Origin: Chthonomonadaceae bacterium
GTDB lineage: Bacteria; Armatimonadota; Chthonomonadetes; Chthonomonadales; Chthonomonadaceae
Length of the DNA: 64,000 bases
NCBI GenBank assembly: GCA_025054835.1
Contig: JANWZQ010000010.1
Location: forward strand, 1 to 64,000
Direction: 5' to 3'
The notes beneath the pieces were generated by a model. That model was not told where the DNA came from, ran no database searches, and worked only from the letters and a program-made list of their open reading frames with translations. This document shows, piece after piece, positions 8,224-18,202 of this stretch (its first letter is position 1; every line of letters begins with the position of its first letter). A program made the translations under genes and the position numbers.

Positions 8224-11200
8224 ATGCGCATACGAACGGGACTGCTGGCCACCGGACTGCTGACATCCTTTGCCGCGGGAGTACATGCCATGCAACCGCA
8301 TAACCTGCGATGCGAATATCTCGTGAACCCGATAGGCATCGACAGCGCAAAGCCGCGTCTGTTCTGGACTGTGACCTCCCGGCGGCGCGGAGACCTGCAG
8401 ACGGCGTACCAGATCCTGGTGGCGAGTAGCGCAGACAGACTGAATGCCAATCAGGGCGACCTCTGGGACAGCGGAATGGTACGCTCCGGCGAGAGCACGC
8501 ACATCGCATACAACGGGAAGCCACTCGTGTCCCGCCAGCGAGCGTGGTGGAAAGTACGGGTCTGGGATCGGGATGGACAGGTCTCCGAGTACAGCAGGCC
8601 AGCCTTCTGGGAGATGGGCCTGTTGCACCGGGACGACTGGCAGGCGAAATGGATCGGCCTGCCAGATGTGCGCGGAGTGGAGATGAGCAACGCAGTCCGC
8701 TGGATCTGGGTGAAAGACCCCGCAGCGCCGGACCCGACGGTGGGTGTGCGCTTCTTCCGCACCTCTCTTCTCCTGCCGGGTGGCAAGAAAGTGCAGGAAG
8801 CGCAGGCGCTGGTGCTCGCGGACAACCTGTTCGAGCTGTACATCAATGGGAGGCGGATCGCCGCGGGTTCTGGATGGCAGAACTATCATGTAGCGGACCT
8901 TACCGAGCAACTGGTTGCCGGTGAGAACGCGGTGGCGATCGTGGTGAACAACACCGATGGACCGGGTGGGCTGGCAGCGCAGATACAGGTGACTTTTGAA
9001 GACGGCACGTCGCTCCTGCTGGTGACTGACGAGCGCTGGAAAGCCTCCGCGCAACAGTTCCCGGGATGGGAGCAACGAGGCGCCAACGTCTCCGGGTGGA
9101 ACGCGCCGGAGGTGCTGGGCGCGCTGGGAATGCAACCGTGGGGCAAACCAGCCCGCTACGTTCCTCCGGGCCCTGCGCCGTTGCTGCGCCGGGAGTTCCT
9201 CGCGCCTGCGAACCTGCGCAGGGCTCGCATCTACGCCAGCGCAAAGGGCCTGTACAAACTCTTCGTGAACGGCAAACCGGTGACCAGCGACGTGTTCCGA
9301 CCCGGGTGGACCGACTACCGGAAGCGGATCCAGTATCAGAGCTATGACGTGACGGATCTGATTCGGGCCGGCAGCAGCAATGCTCTGGGCGTGATCCTGG
9401 GTGACGGCTGGTACTGCGGGCATATTGCGTGGGCGGGTCGGCGCAATTACGGTCCTGTAGCGCGTGCACTGGTGCAGCTGGAGATGGAAACGGAGGATGG
9501 CCGGATCCAGCGCGTGATCTCCGATGGAACATGGCGTGTGACACAGGGGCCGATCCTGTTTTCCGACCTGCTGATGGGCGAACACTACGATGCCCGCAAG
9601 GAGGTGCCGGGATGGAGCCTGCCGGGCATCGACGAGTCCCGATGGGACCGCCCGGAAGTAGAGCCTCTCGGGGAGGTGCCGCTGGTTGCACAGAGAGGTC
9701 CTTCGGTAGTCCAGGTAGCCGCGTTGAAACCGCTGAGCGTGACCGAAAAGCCCGGTAACACGTTCGTTTTTGATCTGGGGCAGAACATGGTCGGCTGGGC
9801 GCGCCTGAAGGTGCGCGGCCCGGCGGGCACCACAGTGCGTCTGCGCTTCGCCGAGATGCTCAATCCGGACGGAACGATCTACACGACGAACCTGCGCTCG
9901 GCCAGGGCCACCGATTACTACACGCTCAAAGGTCGGGGCGTCGAGGTGTATGAGCCCTCGTTCACGTTCCATGGCTTCCGCTACGTGGAAGTGACCGGCT
10001 ACCCGGGGAAACCGGACAGAGATGCCATCACGGGGATCGTCGTGTCGCAGGGCACCCCGCAGACGGGCACCTTTGTGTGCTCGCACCCGATGATCAACCA
10101 GCTGCAACATAACATCTTCTGGGGGCAGCGCGGAAACTATCTGGAGGTGCCCACCGACTGCCCTCAGCGCGATGAACGGCTGGGCTGGATGGGGGACGCG
10201 CAGGTGTTCATCCGGACGGCCTGCTACAACAACGATGTAGCCGGTTTCATGCAGAAGTGGGTGCAGGATGTTGTGGACGCACAATCCCCGCAGGGAGCCT
10301 TCTCCGACGTGTCGCCACGCATTGCGGCGCTCAGCGACGGAGCGCCTGCATGGGGGGACGCCGGTGTGATCGTCCCGTGGACCGTCTACCGGTTCTACGG
10401 CGACCGTCAGTTGCTGGCCACGCACTTCGATGCCATGGCACGATGGATCGAATGGATCCGGGAGGGCAACCCGGACCTGATCTGGCGCAATCGCAGCGGC
10501 AACAACTACGGGGACTGGTTGAACATCAACGCAGAAGCACCGAAGGACCTTCTGGCGACAGCCTACTTCGCCTATAGCACGCGCCTGGTGGCGAAAGCCG
10601 CCCGGGTGCTGGGCCGTACTGCAGACGCCGAGCGCTATGAGCAACTGTTCCAGCAAATTCGGAACGCATTCCAGAAGACGTTCGTGCGGCCCGATGGGCG
10701 TATCCTGAGCGCGGACGGCAAAACCGGGGACACGCAGACCTGCTACCTGCTGGCGTTGCATTTCGACCTTCTGCCCACAGAGATGCGCCCGGTCGCGGCA
10801 CGGCATCTGGTGGCGGACATCATGGAGAAACGCAACGGGCACCTGTCCACCGGTTTTGTGGGTGTGGGCTATCTGAACCCTGTGCTGACACAGATGGGCT
10901 ACCTGAATGTAGCTTACCGGTTGTTGCGGAACGACACCTTCCCGTCATGGGGGTACTCCATCAAGCACGGCGCCACAACGATCTGGGAGCGCTGGGACGG
11001 CTGGACCGCTGAAAAAGGATTTCAGGACCCGGGCATGAACTCGTTTAACCACTATGCGCTCGGCTCTGTGGGCGAGTGGCTCTACAGCACGGTGGGTGGG
11101 ATCGATCTGGACCCGGAGGTGCCCGGGTACAAACGGTTCGTGCTGCGCCCCCTCCCCGGTGGCGGATTGACGTACGCCCGGGCCACCCTGGATTCCATTC

Positions 11201-11442
11201 ACGGCCGGATTGTTAGCGACTGGAAGATCGAAAACGGGACTTTCCATTACCGGTGCACGATCCCGGCAAACACGGTAGCGACCGTGTATCTGCCGACCGG
11301 GGACCGTTCCAGCGTGCAGGAGCGAGGACGGCCAGCAGAAAAGGCGGCCGGTGTGCGTTTCCTGCGCATGGAAGGAAACGCGGCTGTTTATGAAGTGGGC
11401 TCTGGAAACTACACCTTCACCTGTGCGCTTGCCACCCCCTGA
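8224..11442 (+). CDS. Secreted alpha-L-rhamnosidase, GH78 family
   Basis: 1072 residues. The start at 8224 has GGAGAGA upstream and gives a signal peptide of about 22 residues (MRIRTGLLATGLLTSFAAGV). Domain order fits GH78: N-terminal beta-sandwich with the PRLFWT and YQILVAS motifs, carbohydrate-binding-like beta domains (residues about 150-560), an (alpha/alpha)6 catalytic barrel and a C-terminal beta domain. The catalytic hallmark DCPQRDERLGWMGDAQ lies near residue 645, and the general-base region TTIWERWDGW near 918. It should release terminal rhamnose outside the cytoplasm. Likely monocistronic; the gap 8081-8223 shows no other gene. Confidence 0.92.
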   Translation: MRIRTGLLATGLLTSFAAGVHAMQPHNLRCEYLVNPIGIDSAKPRLFWTVTSRRRGDLQTAYQILVASSADRLNANQGDLWDSGMVRSGESTHIAYNGKPLVSRQRAWWKVRVWDRDGQVSEYSRPAFWEMGLLHRDDWQAKWIGLPDVRGVEMSNAVRWIWVKDPAAPDPTVGVRFFRTSLLLPGGKKVQEAQALVLADNLFELYINGRRIAAGSGWQNYHVADLTEQLVAGENAVAIVVNNTDGPGGLAAQIQVTFEDGTSLLLVTDERWKASAQQFPGWEQRGANVSGWNAPEVLGALGMQPWGKPARYVPPGPAPLLRREFLAPANLRRARIYASAKGLYKLFVNGKPVTSDVFRPGWTDYRKRIQYQSYDVTDLIRAGSSNALGVILGDGWYCGHIAWAGRRNYGPVARALVQLEMETEDGRIQRVISDGTWRVTQGPILFSDLLMGEHYDARKEVPGWSLPGIDESRWDRPEVEPLGEVPLVAQRGPSVVQVAALKPLSVTEKPGNTFVFDLGQNMVGWARLKVRGPAGTTVRLRFAEMLNPDGTIYTTNLRSARATDYYTLKGRGVEVYEPSFTFHGFRYVEVTGYPGKPDRDAITGIVVSQGTPQTGTFVCSHPMINQLQHNIFWGQRGNYLEVPTDCPQRDERLGWMGDAQVFIRTACYNNDVAGFMQKWVQDVVDAQSPQGAFSDVSPRIAALSDGAPAWGDAGVIVPWTVYRFYGDRQLLATHFDAMARWIEWIREGNPDLIWRNRSGNNYGDWLNINAEAPKDLLATAYFAYSTRLVAKAARVLGRTADAERYEQLFQQIRNAFQKTFVRPDGRILSADGKTGDTQTCYLLALHFDLLPTEMRPVAARHLVADIMEKRNGHLSTGFVGVGYLNPVLTQMGYLNVAYRLLRNDTFPSWGYSIKHGATTIWERWDGWTAEKGFQDPGMNSFNHYALGSVGEWLYSTVGGIDLDPEVPGYKRFVLRPLPGGGLTYARATLDSIHGRIVSDWKIENGTFHYRCTIPANTVATVYLPTGDRSSVQERGRPAEKAAGVRFLRMEGNAAVYEVGSGNYTFTCALATP

Positions 11443-11547
11443 GATCTTTGCGGGTTTCCGGCACATCCGGCGGAGCGGGTTCCTGTACCACCCGTCTATC
11501 CTGTATCATAAAGATCAGAATGACCGGATCCCTGTGAGGTGACAGCA

Positions 11548-13302
11548 GTGGTCTTCACACGAATCCTACTGATCGCAGTCCTTCTAATCGGGTCCCTGCG
11601 ATGTGCCCCCGGTGGAACAGAGTCTGTGCCCCCGGCGGGATCTATTGCAGTCGGAGGCGGATGGGCCGTTGCCGGACAGGTGCTGGTGCGCCTGCGTCCA
11701 GAACAGGACACGGCTGCCGTACGATCCCGTCTGGGTACATTCGGGACGTTGCGTGCGCGCCCGGATACGCAACGGTTCTATCGTCTGGAGCTGAAGCCCG
11801 GGCTGCGCGTGGAGCGCGTGGTGCAGGAGTTGCGATCGTGGCCCGAGGTACTCTACGCGGAACCGAACTACCTGCGCTTCGCAACCTCCAACGACCCCTA
11901 CTACGTGAACAATCAGCAGTACGCGATCCACCGGATCCGCCTGACGCAGGCGTGGCCCCTCTGGAAGCCACGGCGGCAGACCGTGATAGCCGTTCTGGAC
12001 ACCGGCGTGCGTGTGGATCATCCAGACCTGAGCCAGATGATCTACCGGGACCGTGCCGGCCAGATCATCGGCTTTGATGCCGTTACTGACCGGCGAATGA
12101 CCGGATCCAACGATGCGCACGGGCATGGCACGCTCTGTGCGGGAGTCGCAACCGCGCAGACCAATAACGCCACTGGCATTGCCAGCTTCGCATGGAACGG
12201 CAATACAGCCCGCTCGGACACGTATAACTTGCGGCTGATGCCGATCAAAGTGCTGGCGGACAACGGCAGCGGTACCGACGAGGATGTAGCGCAGGGCATG
12301 ACCTGGGCGGCGGATCATGGAGCAGAAGTGCTCTCACTCAGCCTGGGCGACACGGTCTACAGCGCAGTGCTGGCCGACGCGGCGGCGTACGCGTGGAGTC
12401 GGGGGTGCGTGATCGTGGGCGCAGCGGGCAATCACGGGTCCACCACACGGTTCTACCCGGCCGCTCTACCCGAGGTGATCGCTGTGGCGGCGACTGATCA
12501 GAACGACATGCTACCCTCGTGGTCCGCACATGGCAGCTGGGTTTCTGTCTCTGCGCCCGGCGTGCAGGTACACACCACCACACGCACCAACAGCTACGTG
12601 GTGGCACATGGCACGTCCATTGCCTGCCCTCACGTGGCCGGGCTGGCCGCCTTCCTGATGGCGCACAATCCCACGCTTACCAACGCACAGATCCGGCAGG
12701 TGATCGAGAGCACTGCGACCCCCCTGCCCGCACAGGCGCGATCGATACGCCACGGCCGGATCGACGCGCACGCAGCGCTGCTGGCCGCACAATCGCCGCC
12801 ACTCACCGGGATCGTTGTACTGGATACCTGGCTGCGCGAAGACACCACGCCGAACCAGACCGGCAATCTGGTGCGCGTGTTTCTCTTCCCGGCAGGAAGC
12901 CAGCCGACTTCCGAGACAGAAGCCCTGGGGTGGGCTGATGTCCCGCTGGATGAGCGAGGGTGGTTCTCTCTGCCGTCCGGGGTTGTGCCGGATGGAACCT
13001 ACCGCGTGGGGGTGAAGCCAGTCACAGCGTACGGACTGGCCCGGCTGGTACCGGGAGATCTGGCGCTATCGGCAGCGGCACCACCTCCCGGTCCCACGGT
13101 AACTCTCCCTCTGGGCGACGCCAATCGGGACGGCAGCATCGATGTGCTGGACCTGGACCTGCTGATCCGGGCGTTCGACGCGAGTCCTGGCGATCCGCAC
13201 TGGCACCCGGGCGCGGACGTGAACGGGGATAGTATGGTGGACGTGCTGGATCTGGACCTTTTCGTGCGTCACTTCGAGCAGATTGCAGACTTTCTGCCCT
13301 GA
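11548..13302 (+). CDS. Secreted subtilisin-like serine protease (S8) with dockerin-like C-terminus
   Basis: 584 residues. GTG at 11548 follows GAGGTG with good spacing; an in-frame GTG at 11539 is the alternative. Order: hydrophobic signal (VFTRILLIAVLLIGSL), inhibitor-like propeptide (VLVRLRP ... EVLYAEPNY), catalytic domain with Asp151 (VLDTGVRVDHPDL), His191 (AHGHGTLCAG) and Ser357 (GTSIACPHVAG), then an Ig-like linker. The last 65 residues contain two calcium-loop repeats, GDANRDGSIDVLDLDLLIRA and DVNGDSMVDVLDLDLFVRH, as in type I dockerins. No cohesin or scaffoldin is seen here, so cell-surface attachment is speculative. Similar to fervidolysin-type proteases of thermophiles. Confidence 0.9.
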   Translation: MVFTRILLIAVLLIGSLRCAPGGTESVPPAGSIAVGGGWAVAGQVLVRLRPEQDTAAVRSRLGTFGTLRARPDTQRFYRLELKPGLRVERVVQELRSWPEVLYAEPNYLRFATSNDPYYVNNQQYAIHRIRLTQAWPLWKPRRQTVIAVLDTGVRVDHPDLSQMIYRDRAGQIIGFDAVTDRRMTGSNDAHGHGTLCAGVATAQTNNATGIASFAWNGNTARSDTYNLRLMPIKVLADNGSGTDEDVAQGMTWAADHGAEVLSLSLGDTVYSAVLADAAAYAWSRGCVIVGAAGNHGSTTRFYPAALPEVIAVAATDQNDMLPSWSAHGSWVSVSAPGVQVHTTTRTNSYVVAHGTSIACPHVAGLAAFLMAHNPTLTNAQIRQVIESTATPLPAQARSIRHGRIDAHAALLAAQSPPLTGIVVLDTWLREDTTPNQTGNLVRVFLFPAGSQPTSETEALGWADVPLDERGWFSLPSGVVPDGTYRVGVKPVTAYGLARLVPGDLALSAAAPPPGPTVTLPLGDANRDGSIDVLDLDLLIRAFDASPGDPHWHPGADVNGDSMVDVLDLDLFVRHFEQIADFLP

Positions 13303-13316
13303 CTGCCGATGCCCGG

Positions 13317-14405
13317 TCATCCAGCCATGCATTCGGCAAGCACAGCGCGGATCACTTCCTCCAGAGAGGCGGTTGCCAGCGCAATGGCCGTATCACAGAC
13401 ACCATAGTACAGGTAGATCTGCCCGTCCACAACCACACCGGCAGTGGGAAAGATCACGCTGGGGATGTAGAGTCCGAAGCGCTCATAGTAGGTCTCGGGC
13501 TCCATCAGGTAGTGACGGGTACGGGCCAGCACACGCGCGGGGTTCTCGCGGTCCAGGAGAGCTGCCCCCATCCGATAGCAAACCCGACGCAAGACAGGAT
13601 CCAGTGTCTCCACACCATGGTAGAACAGGAGCCATCCGTGCTCGGTGAGGATCGGGGGCGCGGCACCTCCAATGCGATTGCCCTCCCACGGGTACTCTGG
13701 CCGTAGCACCAGCACGGGCTCCGACCAGCATCGCAGGTCTTCCGAGAAGCAGAGCCAGATGCCGGGCGCGTCCGTGCCGTACTCCGGGCCGACCCACTGC
13801 AGCGGCCGGCGCAGGAGCGCGAATCGACCACCGACTTTTTCCGGAAAGAGGATCACGTCCCGATCGTCCAGATCTGGTGGCGAGACCCATACGAGGTGCT
13901 GCCAGTGCATGCGGTCGGTGGAGATGGCGATGCCGGACCGCGTGTTGTTGTCGGGGCGTCCCCCCTGCACGTTCTGAGAACCGGGGCGCCCCGGGTCCAC
14001 CGGTGCTCTCGTAACGCCCGGGAACTCACTCTCATGGGACTCGGGCACGCCGACCCCCGTGGGGTGCGAGGACCATGCAAAGGGGCGAAAGGCATAGGTC
14101 ATGTAGTAACGGCCGTCGATGCGCACCACCCGCGGGTCCTGCACACTGCCGTAGGGGCTGCCGGCCATCGCCGGAGTGAACACCGGTTGATCGGACAGGT
14201 GCGTGAAGTGCACTCCATCGTCGCTCACGAGCAGGCCGATGCTACAGTGAAAGGGACGTAGTTGCCCGGCAGCACGCTCGTACAGGTAGAAGCGCCCGTC
14301 GTCGTCCCGGATCACACCGGGGTTGAAGGTAACGGCCATGCGCCAGGGATAGATGCCGGGCGTGACGATCGGGTTCTCCGGGTGTCGTCGAAATAGCGAA
14401 CGCAT
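13317..14405 (-). CDS. GH130-family glycoside phosphorylase or hydrolase
   Basis: 362 residues from the ATG at 14405, preceded by GGAG; a TTG overlapping the wecB stop at 14447 is possible but less likely. Five-bladed propeller signatures of GH130: HPENPIVTPG, VTFNPGVIRDDDGRFYLYER, QDPRVVRIDGRYYMTY, LDDRDVILFPE, GNRIGGAAPPILTEHGWLL, FYHGV and YLYYGVCDT. Family members phosphorolyse or hydrolyse beta-mannosides using a single Asp acid (here in QDPRV). Encoded just after wecB on the same strand, so it may act on a sugar made or recycled with it. Confidence 0.85.
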   Translation of the reverse strand: MRSLFRRHPENPIVTPGIYPWRMAVTFNPGVIRDDDGRFYLYERAAGQLRPFHCSIGLLVSDDGVHFTHLSDQPVFTPAMAGSPYGSVQDPRVVRIDGRYYMTYAFRPFAWSSHPTGVGVPESHESEFPGVTRAPVDPGRPGSQNVQGGRPDNNTRSGIAISTDRMHWQHLVWVSPPDLDDRDVILFPEKVGGRFALLRRPLQWVGPEYGTDAPGIWLCFSEDLRCWSEPVLVLRPEYPWEGNRIGGAAPPILTEHGWLLFYHGVETLDPVLRRVCYRMGAALLDRENPARVLARTRHYLMEPETYYERFGLYIPSVIFPTAGVVVDGQIYLYYGVCDTAIALATASLEEVIRAVLAECMAG

Positions 14406-14443
14406 AACCTGATACTCCGCAACGCAGGAGGATTCTACCGGGC

Positions 14444-15601
14444 TCAACGCGCCATCAGCACCTGCACGATGCGTTCGGCGGCCCTGCCGTCACCGTAGGG
14501 ATTGACAGCCCGTGCCATGGCAGCGTGGGCCCGTGGGTCGGTGAGCAGACGCCGCGCTTCTGCGAGAATGGTGTCCGGATCCGTACCAACGAGCCGGGCT
14601 GTACCGGCGTCTACCCCTTCCTGCCGCTCGGTCGTGTGGCGCAGTACCAGAACCGGCACTCCCAGAGCGGGCGCCTCCTCCTGCACTCCCCCGCTGTCGG
14701 TCAGGATCAGCTGTGCGCGCTGCATCAGGCGCACAAAGGGCAGGTAGTCTGGCGGTTCGATCAGGCGCACGCGTTCCTGATGGCTCAGAATGGGAACCAG
14801 CGTCTGGCGTACGACCGGGTTCCTGTGCAGGGCGACCACCACAACGCACCCGGGGAAATCGGTGGCCAGTTGCGCAAGGGCCCGGCCAATGCGGGCCATT
14901 GGCTCGCCCCAGTTCTCGCGACGGTGCGTGGTGACCAGGATCAGCTGAGTGCCCTCTGGCAGAAGCGCGTCCAGTGTGACCAGGGCCCCCGCGTTGCTGT
15001 CCCCGATGATCTGAAAGGTAGCCCCGGTGTCCTGCACCTGCCCGTCCGCGATCATGCGGAGGGCATCGATGCTGGTATTGCCGGTCACATGAATGCGCTC
15101 TGGCGGCACGTTTTCCGCCAGCAGATGATCACGGGCCTGTGGCGTGGGAGCGAAGTGCCATGTGGCGAGCGCACCGGCAAGCCGACGGTTCATCTCTTCC
15201 GGGAAGGGATCGTAGAAGTTTCCGGTACGCAGGCCGGCCTCCACATGACCGAAGGGCACCCGGTGATAGAAGGCTGCCAGCGCGGCCACAAAGGTCGTGG
15301 TGGTATCCCCCTGTGCGAGACAGACATCGGCCGGGTGACGTTGCAGGTCCGCATCCAGCCCCTCCAGTGCGCGCGTGGTGATCTGCGCGAGCGTCTGGCC
15401 ATGTTGCATGATCTCCAGATCATGATCCGGTGTGATCTGGAAGGCGCGCAGCACCTGATCCAGCTGTTCCCGGTGCTGCCCGGTGACCACTATCCGCACC
15501 GTGAACCGATCCGGGTAGCGTTGCAACTCCTTGATGACGGGCGCCATCTTCACGGCGTCCGGCCGGGTACCGAAAACACAGAGGACGCGAGTAACAGACA
15601 T
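14444..15601 (-). CDS. wecB: UDP-N-acetylglucosamine 2-epimerase (non-hydrolysing)
   Basis: 385 residues, the normal family length. GT-B fold with the conserved start VLCVFGTRPDAVKMAPVI, TGQHREQLDQVLRAF, the AQGDTTTTFVAALAAFYHRV motif, GHVEAGLRTG, PFPEEMNRRL, HVTGNTSIDAL, TTHRRENWG and LTDSGGVQEEAPALGVP. It converts UDP-GlcNAc to UDP-ManNAc for surface polysaccharide. It lies upstream of the GH130 gene with their ends touching, so both are probably cotranscribed from the right. Confidence 0.95.
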   Translation of the reverse strand: MSVTRVLCVFGTRPDAVKMAPVIKELQRYPDRFTVRIVVTGQHREQLDQVLRAFQITPDHDLEIMQHGQTLAQITTRALEGLDADLQRHPADVCLAQGDTTTTFVAALAAFYHRVPFGHVEAGLRTGNFYDPFPEEMNRRLAGALATWHFAPTPQARDHLLAENVPPERIHVTGNTSIDALRMIADGQVQDTGATFQIIGDSNAGALVTLDALLPEGTQLILVTTHRRENWGEPMARIGRALAQLATDFPGCVVVVALHRNPVVRQTLVPILSHQERVRLIEPPDYLPFVRLMQRAQLILTDSGGVQEEAPALGVPVLVLRHTTERQEGVDAGTARLVGTDPDTILAEARRLLTDPRAHAAMARAVNPYGDGRAAERIVQVLMAR

Positions 15602-15663
15602 GGAAGGCTCTTACACGGGCGCTCCCGGAAGAACTCCCGCGTGGGGCAGGGTTCTGCAGGTCA

Positions 15664-15882
15664 TCACGAGGACTGCCGGGGCGTGGTAGTCCCGGTGCCT
15701 GCAACGGTTTCACGCCGGTTACGTAACTCAAGCGCAACGCCAACGACCGTGAGCAGCACCCCGAGGGCACCGGTGTAGGGCAGGATCCATTCCACGCGCC
15801 GGGCGAGCCATGCACCCACCCAGATGAGCGCAGAGGCCACCGTAATAATCACGCCATAGTAGATCAGTCGGTTTCTGGGCAT
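15664..15882 (-). CDS. Small two-helix membrane protein
   Basis: 72 residues from ATG at 15882, which follows AGAGGAAGCTC. Two hydrophobic helices (about LIYYGVIITVASALIWVGAW and WILPYTGALGVLLTVVGVAL) are separated by RR and followed by a Thr/Ser-rich polar tail. It precedes wecB on the same strand with a 62-base gap. No family recognised; the strong ribosome binding site and helix pattern support a real gene. Confidence 0.6.
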   Translation of the reverse strand: MPRNRLIYYGVIITVASALIWVGAWLARRVEWILPYTGALGVLLTVVGVALELRNRRETVAGTGTTTPRQSS

Positions 15883-16192
15883 GAGCTTCCTCTGCAAATG
15901 CATTTCAGATCAGCGCCGGGGCCACAGGCAACTGAACGGTACTGGAACAGTATACCTTACGTGTCCGGCATGCCGATCTGTCACACAGAAAGCGCGTATC
16001 CGTTACCACAGGCAGGGATCCTGCTGGTCCCGGGAGAATTAGTGATTGGCGCCCGACAACGCGGTCGTGCACGCCTTCCTTCCCCATCAGGGCCGGTTCC
16101 ACCGCTCTGCAACCGGCGTTCCCCGGCGCGCCCTTTCCGTGATGAAGCCAGCTATGCTCCGGTTGAAACTCGTCGCTATCGTGAGTACCGTT
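15883..16192 (+). other. 310-base divergent intergenic region
   Basis: It separates the leftward small membrane gene from the opp operon. A weak TATACC (15951-15956) reads TATACT-like on neither strand with a convincing -35. Open frames run through it from 16046 but lack a ribosome binding site. I see no repeat, hairpin terminator or RNA gene. Confidence 0.4.
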
Positions 16193-18202
16193 ATGTCCCT
16201 CCAGTTGCCTGTGCCCGTCCAGCGCCTCTGCGCGTTCCTGTTCGGTCTCGCGCTGCTGGCGCTGCATGGATGCAGTAACAACCCGTACCCGAAGTCCGAA
16301 CATCGCGCTTCCATTCTCTACCGGTCGTTTTCCGACGATCCAAAAACGCTGGACCCCAGCGTCTGCTACGTCGCGCTGGAGATCGTGGGCCTGATCTACC
16401 CATCGTTCTACCAGTACCATTACCTGAAACGTGACCCGCTGGTGCTGGAACTGGATCTGGGAGCGGAAGAGCCGGAGCGCCGGCCGATCCCGGTGACGGT
16501 CGCACAGGACGGCCGCACGATACGGCGTCAGGGAGAGGAGTGGACTTTCCGGATCAAATCCGGCCTGCGGTTTCAGGACGATCCCTGCTTCCCCGGAGGC
16601 AAAGGGCGCGAGATCACAGCCGAGGACTTCCTTTTCGCTTTCCGACGCATGGCGGACCCGTCGGTGGGTTCGCCAGTAGTCAGCTTCTTTGAGGACAAAA
16701 TCCTGGGATTTGCGGAACTGGTGCAGCAGAACCGGAAGCGCCTGGATGCGGGGCAGCCGGCCGATTACACTACTCCGATCCCCGGTTTACAGGCGCTGGA
16801 CCGATACACCTTTCGTATCCGGCTCAACCAGCCCTACCCGCAGTTGCGCTACCTGATGGCCACCTGGTTCACGGCTCCGCAGGCGTGGGAAGCGGTGGCC
16901 CGTTACGGAAAAGAGTACGCCCGCCATCCTGTCGGGTGTGGCCCATACCGACTGGCCGAGTACCAATCCAGGCGGCGCATCGTGCTGGAGCGCAACCCCA
17001 ACTATCGCGTGGAGTACTATCCTTCGGAGGGCGCACCGGGAGATCGGGAGGCCGGCCTGCTGGAGGATGCCGGGAAACGACTCCCGATGATTGAGCGGAT
17101 TGTTTACAGCTTCATGCGTGAGCCGATCACCGGGTGGAACCTGTTCCAGCAGGGCTACTTCGACGAGTGGTCGGTCAACCGGGTCAACTACAGCCAGGTG
17201 ATCAGTCCAACAGGAGGCCTCTCACCGGAGATGACGCGCAAGGGGATCCAGCTGGAACGCGAGACCAAACCCAACATCTCCTACTTCGCGTTCAATATGG
17301 AGGACCCTGTCTTTGGTGGCTACACGCCCCGAAAGCGCAAGCTACGGCAAGCCATCTCGCTGGCGCTGGACGCGCAGCAACTGCTGGATATCTTCTATCA
17401 GGGCAACGGCACCAGGGCAGAATTTCTCATTCCCCCGGGCCTTTTTGGTTACGAGTCCGATTACCGTAACCCTTACCGGCAGGCAGATCTGGAGAAGGCG
17501 CGCCAGAAGCTGGCGGAGGCCGGCTACCCCGGAGGGATCGACCCGAAGACTGGAGAGCGATTGACGCTCTACTACGAGAACCCGTACACTACCCCGGGTG
17601 GCCGGCAGTTTCTGGGCACGATCCAGAAGCAGATCGAGGCGCTGGGCATCCAGGTGATCCCGCAGACCTCACGCTTCCCGGTGTGGTACGAGAAGATCAA
17701 AAAGGGCAAGTACCAGCTCTACGACTACAACTGGCTGGCCGACTACCCGGATGCAGAGAACTTCGTCTTCCTGCTGTACGGTCCCAACAAAATCGAAGGG
17801 GGACCGAACACCTCGCGCTATGATAACCCGGAGTACAACCGGCTGTTCGAACGCATGCGCACCATGGATGACACGCCGGAACGGATGCAGATCATCCGGC
17901 AGATGCGGCAGATCGCGGTAGAGGATTGTCCGTGGATCTACCTGTACCACACGGCAGACCTGAACATCCATTACGACTGGTTGCGCAACGTGAAGCCGCA
18001 TCCAGTCGCGCTCAATACCAGCAAATACTACCGTCTGGATGCCGAGCGGCGTGCCCGGCTGCGCACCGAGTGGAACCGCCCCAACTACTGGCCGGCCATC
18101 GGACTGGTTGCGTTCCTCGTTCTGGGGTCCCTCCCGGCCGCGCAGGTCGTGCGCAATCGGAGCAGCCGACGTGTCCGTCGGGCTGGCACGGAGGCGGAAT
18201 AG
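16193..18202 (+). CDS. Oligopeptide-type ABC transporter substrate-binding lipoprotein with C-terminal transmembrane helix
   Basis: 669 residues from ATG 16193. A lipoprotein-like signal ends at LLALHGC. The body is a family 5 (OppA/DppA) solute-binding protein: YRSFSDDPKTLDPSVCY, WTFRIKSGLRFQDD, the ITAEDFLFAFRRMADP motif, HPVGCGPYRL, KRKLRQAISLALDAQQLLDI and YDYNWLADYPDAENF. It is longer than usual (about 540). The last 40 residues hold a hydrophobic helix (WPAIGLVAFLVLGSLPAAQV) and a basic tail, so the protein could be anchored at both ends. First gene of a five-gene operon. The start is not fixed by a strong ribosome binding site; ATG at 16142 is another option. Confidence 0.88.
   Translation: MSLQLPVPVQRLCAFLFGLALLALHGCSNNPYPKSEHRASILYRSFSDDPKTLDPSVCYVALEIVGLIYPSFYQYHYLKRDPLVLELDLGAEEPERRPIPVTVAQDGRTIRRQGEEWTFRIKSGLRFQDDPCFPGGKGREITAEDFLFAFRRMADPSVGSPVVSFFEDKILGFAELVQQNRKRLDAGQPADYTTPIPGLQALDRYTFRIRLNQPYPQLRYLMATWFTAPQAWEAVARYGKEYARHPVGCGPYRLAEYQSRRRIVLERNPNYRVEYYPSEGAPGDREAGLLEDAGKRLPMIERIVYSFMREPITGWNLFQQGYFDEWSVNRVNYSQVISPTGGLSPEMTRKGIQLERETKPNISYFAFNMEDPVFGGYTPRKRKLRQAISLALDAQQLLDIFYQGNGTRAEFLIPPGLFGYESDYRNPYRQADLEKARQKLAEAGYPGGIDPKTGERLTLYYENPYTTPGGRQFLGTIQKQIEALGIQVIPQTSRFPVWYEKIKKGKYQLYDYNWLADYPDAENFVFLLYGPNKIEGGPNTSRYDNPEYNRLFERMRTMDDTPERMQIIRQMRQIAVEDCPWIYLYHTADLNIHYDWLRNVKPHPVALNTSKYYRLDAERRARLRTEWNRPNYWPAIGLVAFLVLGSLPAAQVVRNRSSRRVRRAGTEAE

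Noticed and set aside
8206-10842. An 878-codon open frame on the minus strand
   Set aside because: It lies entirely inside the GH78 gene; its translation is His/Arg/Gln-rich with no motifs, and GH78 motifs are unambiguous on the plus strand.
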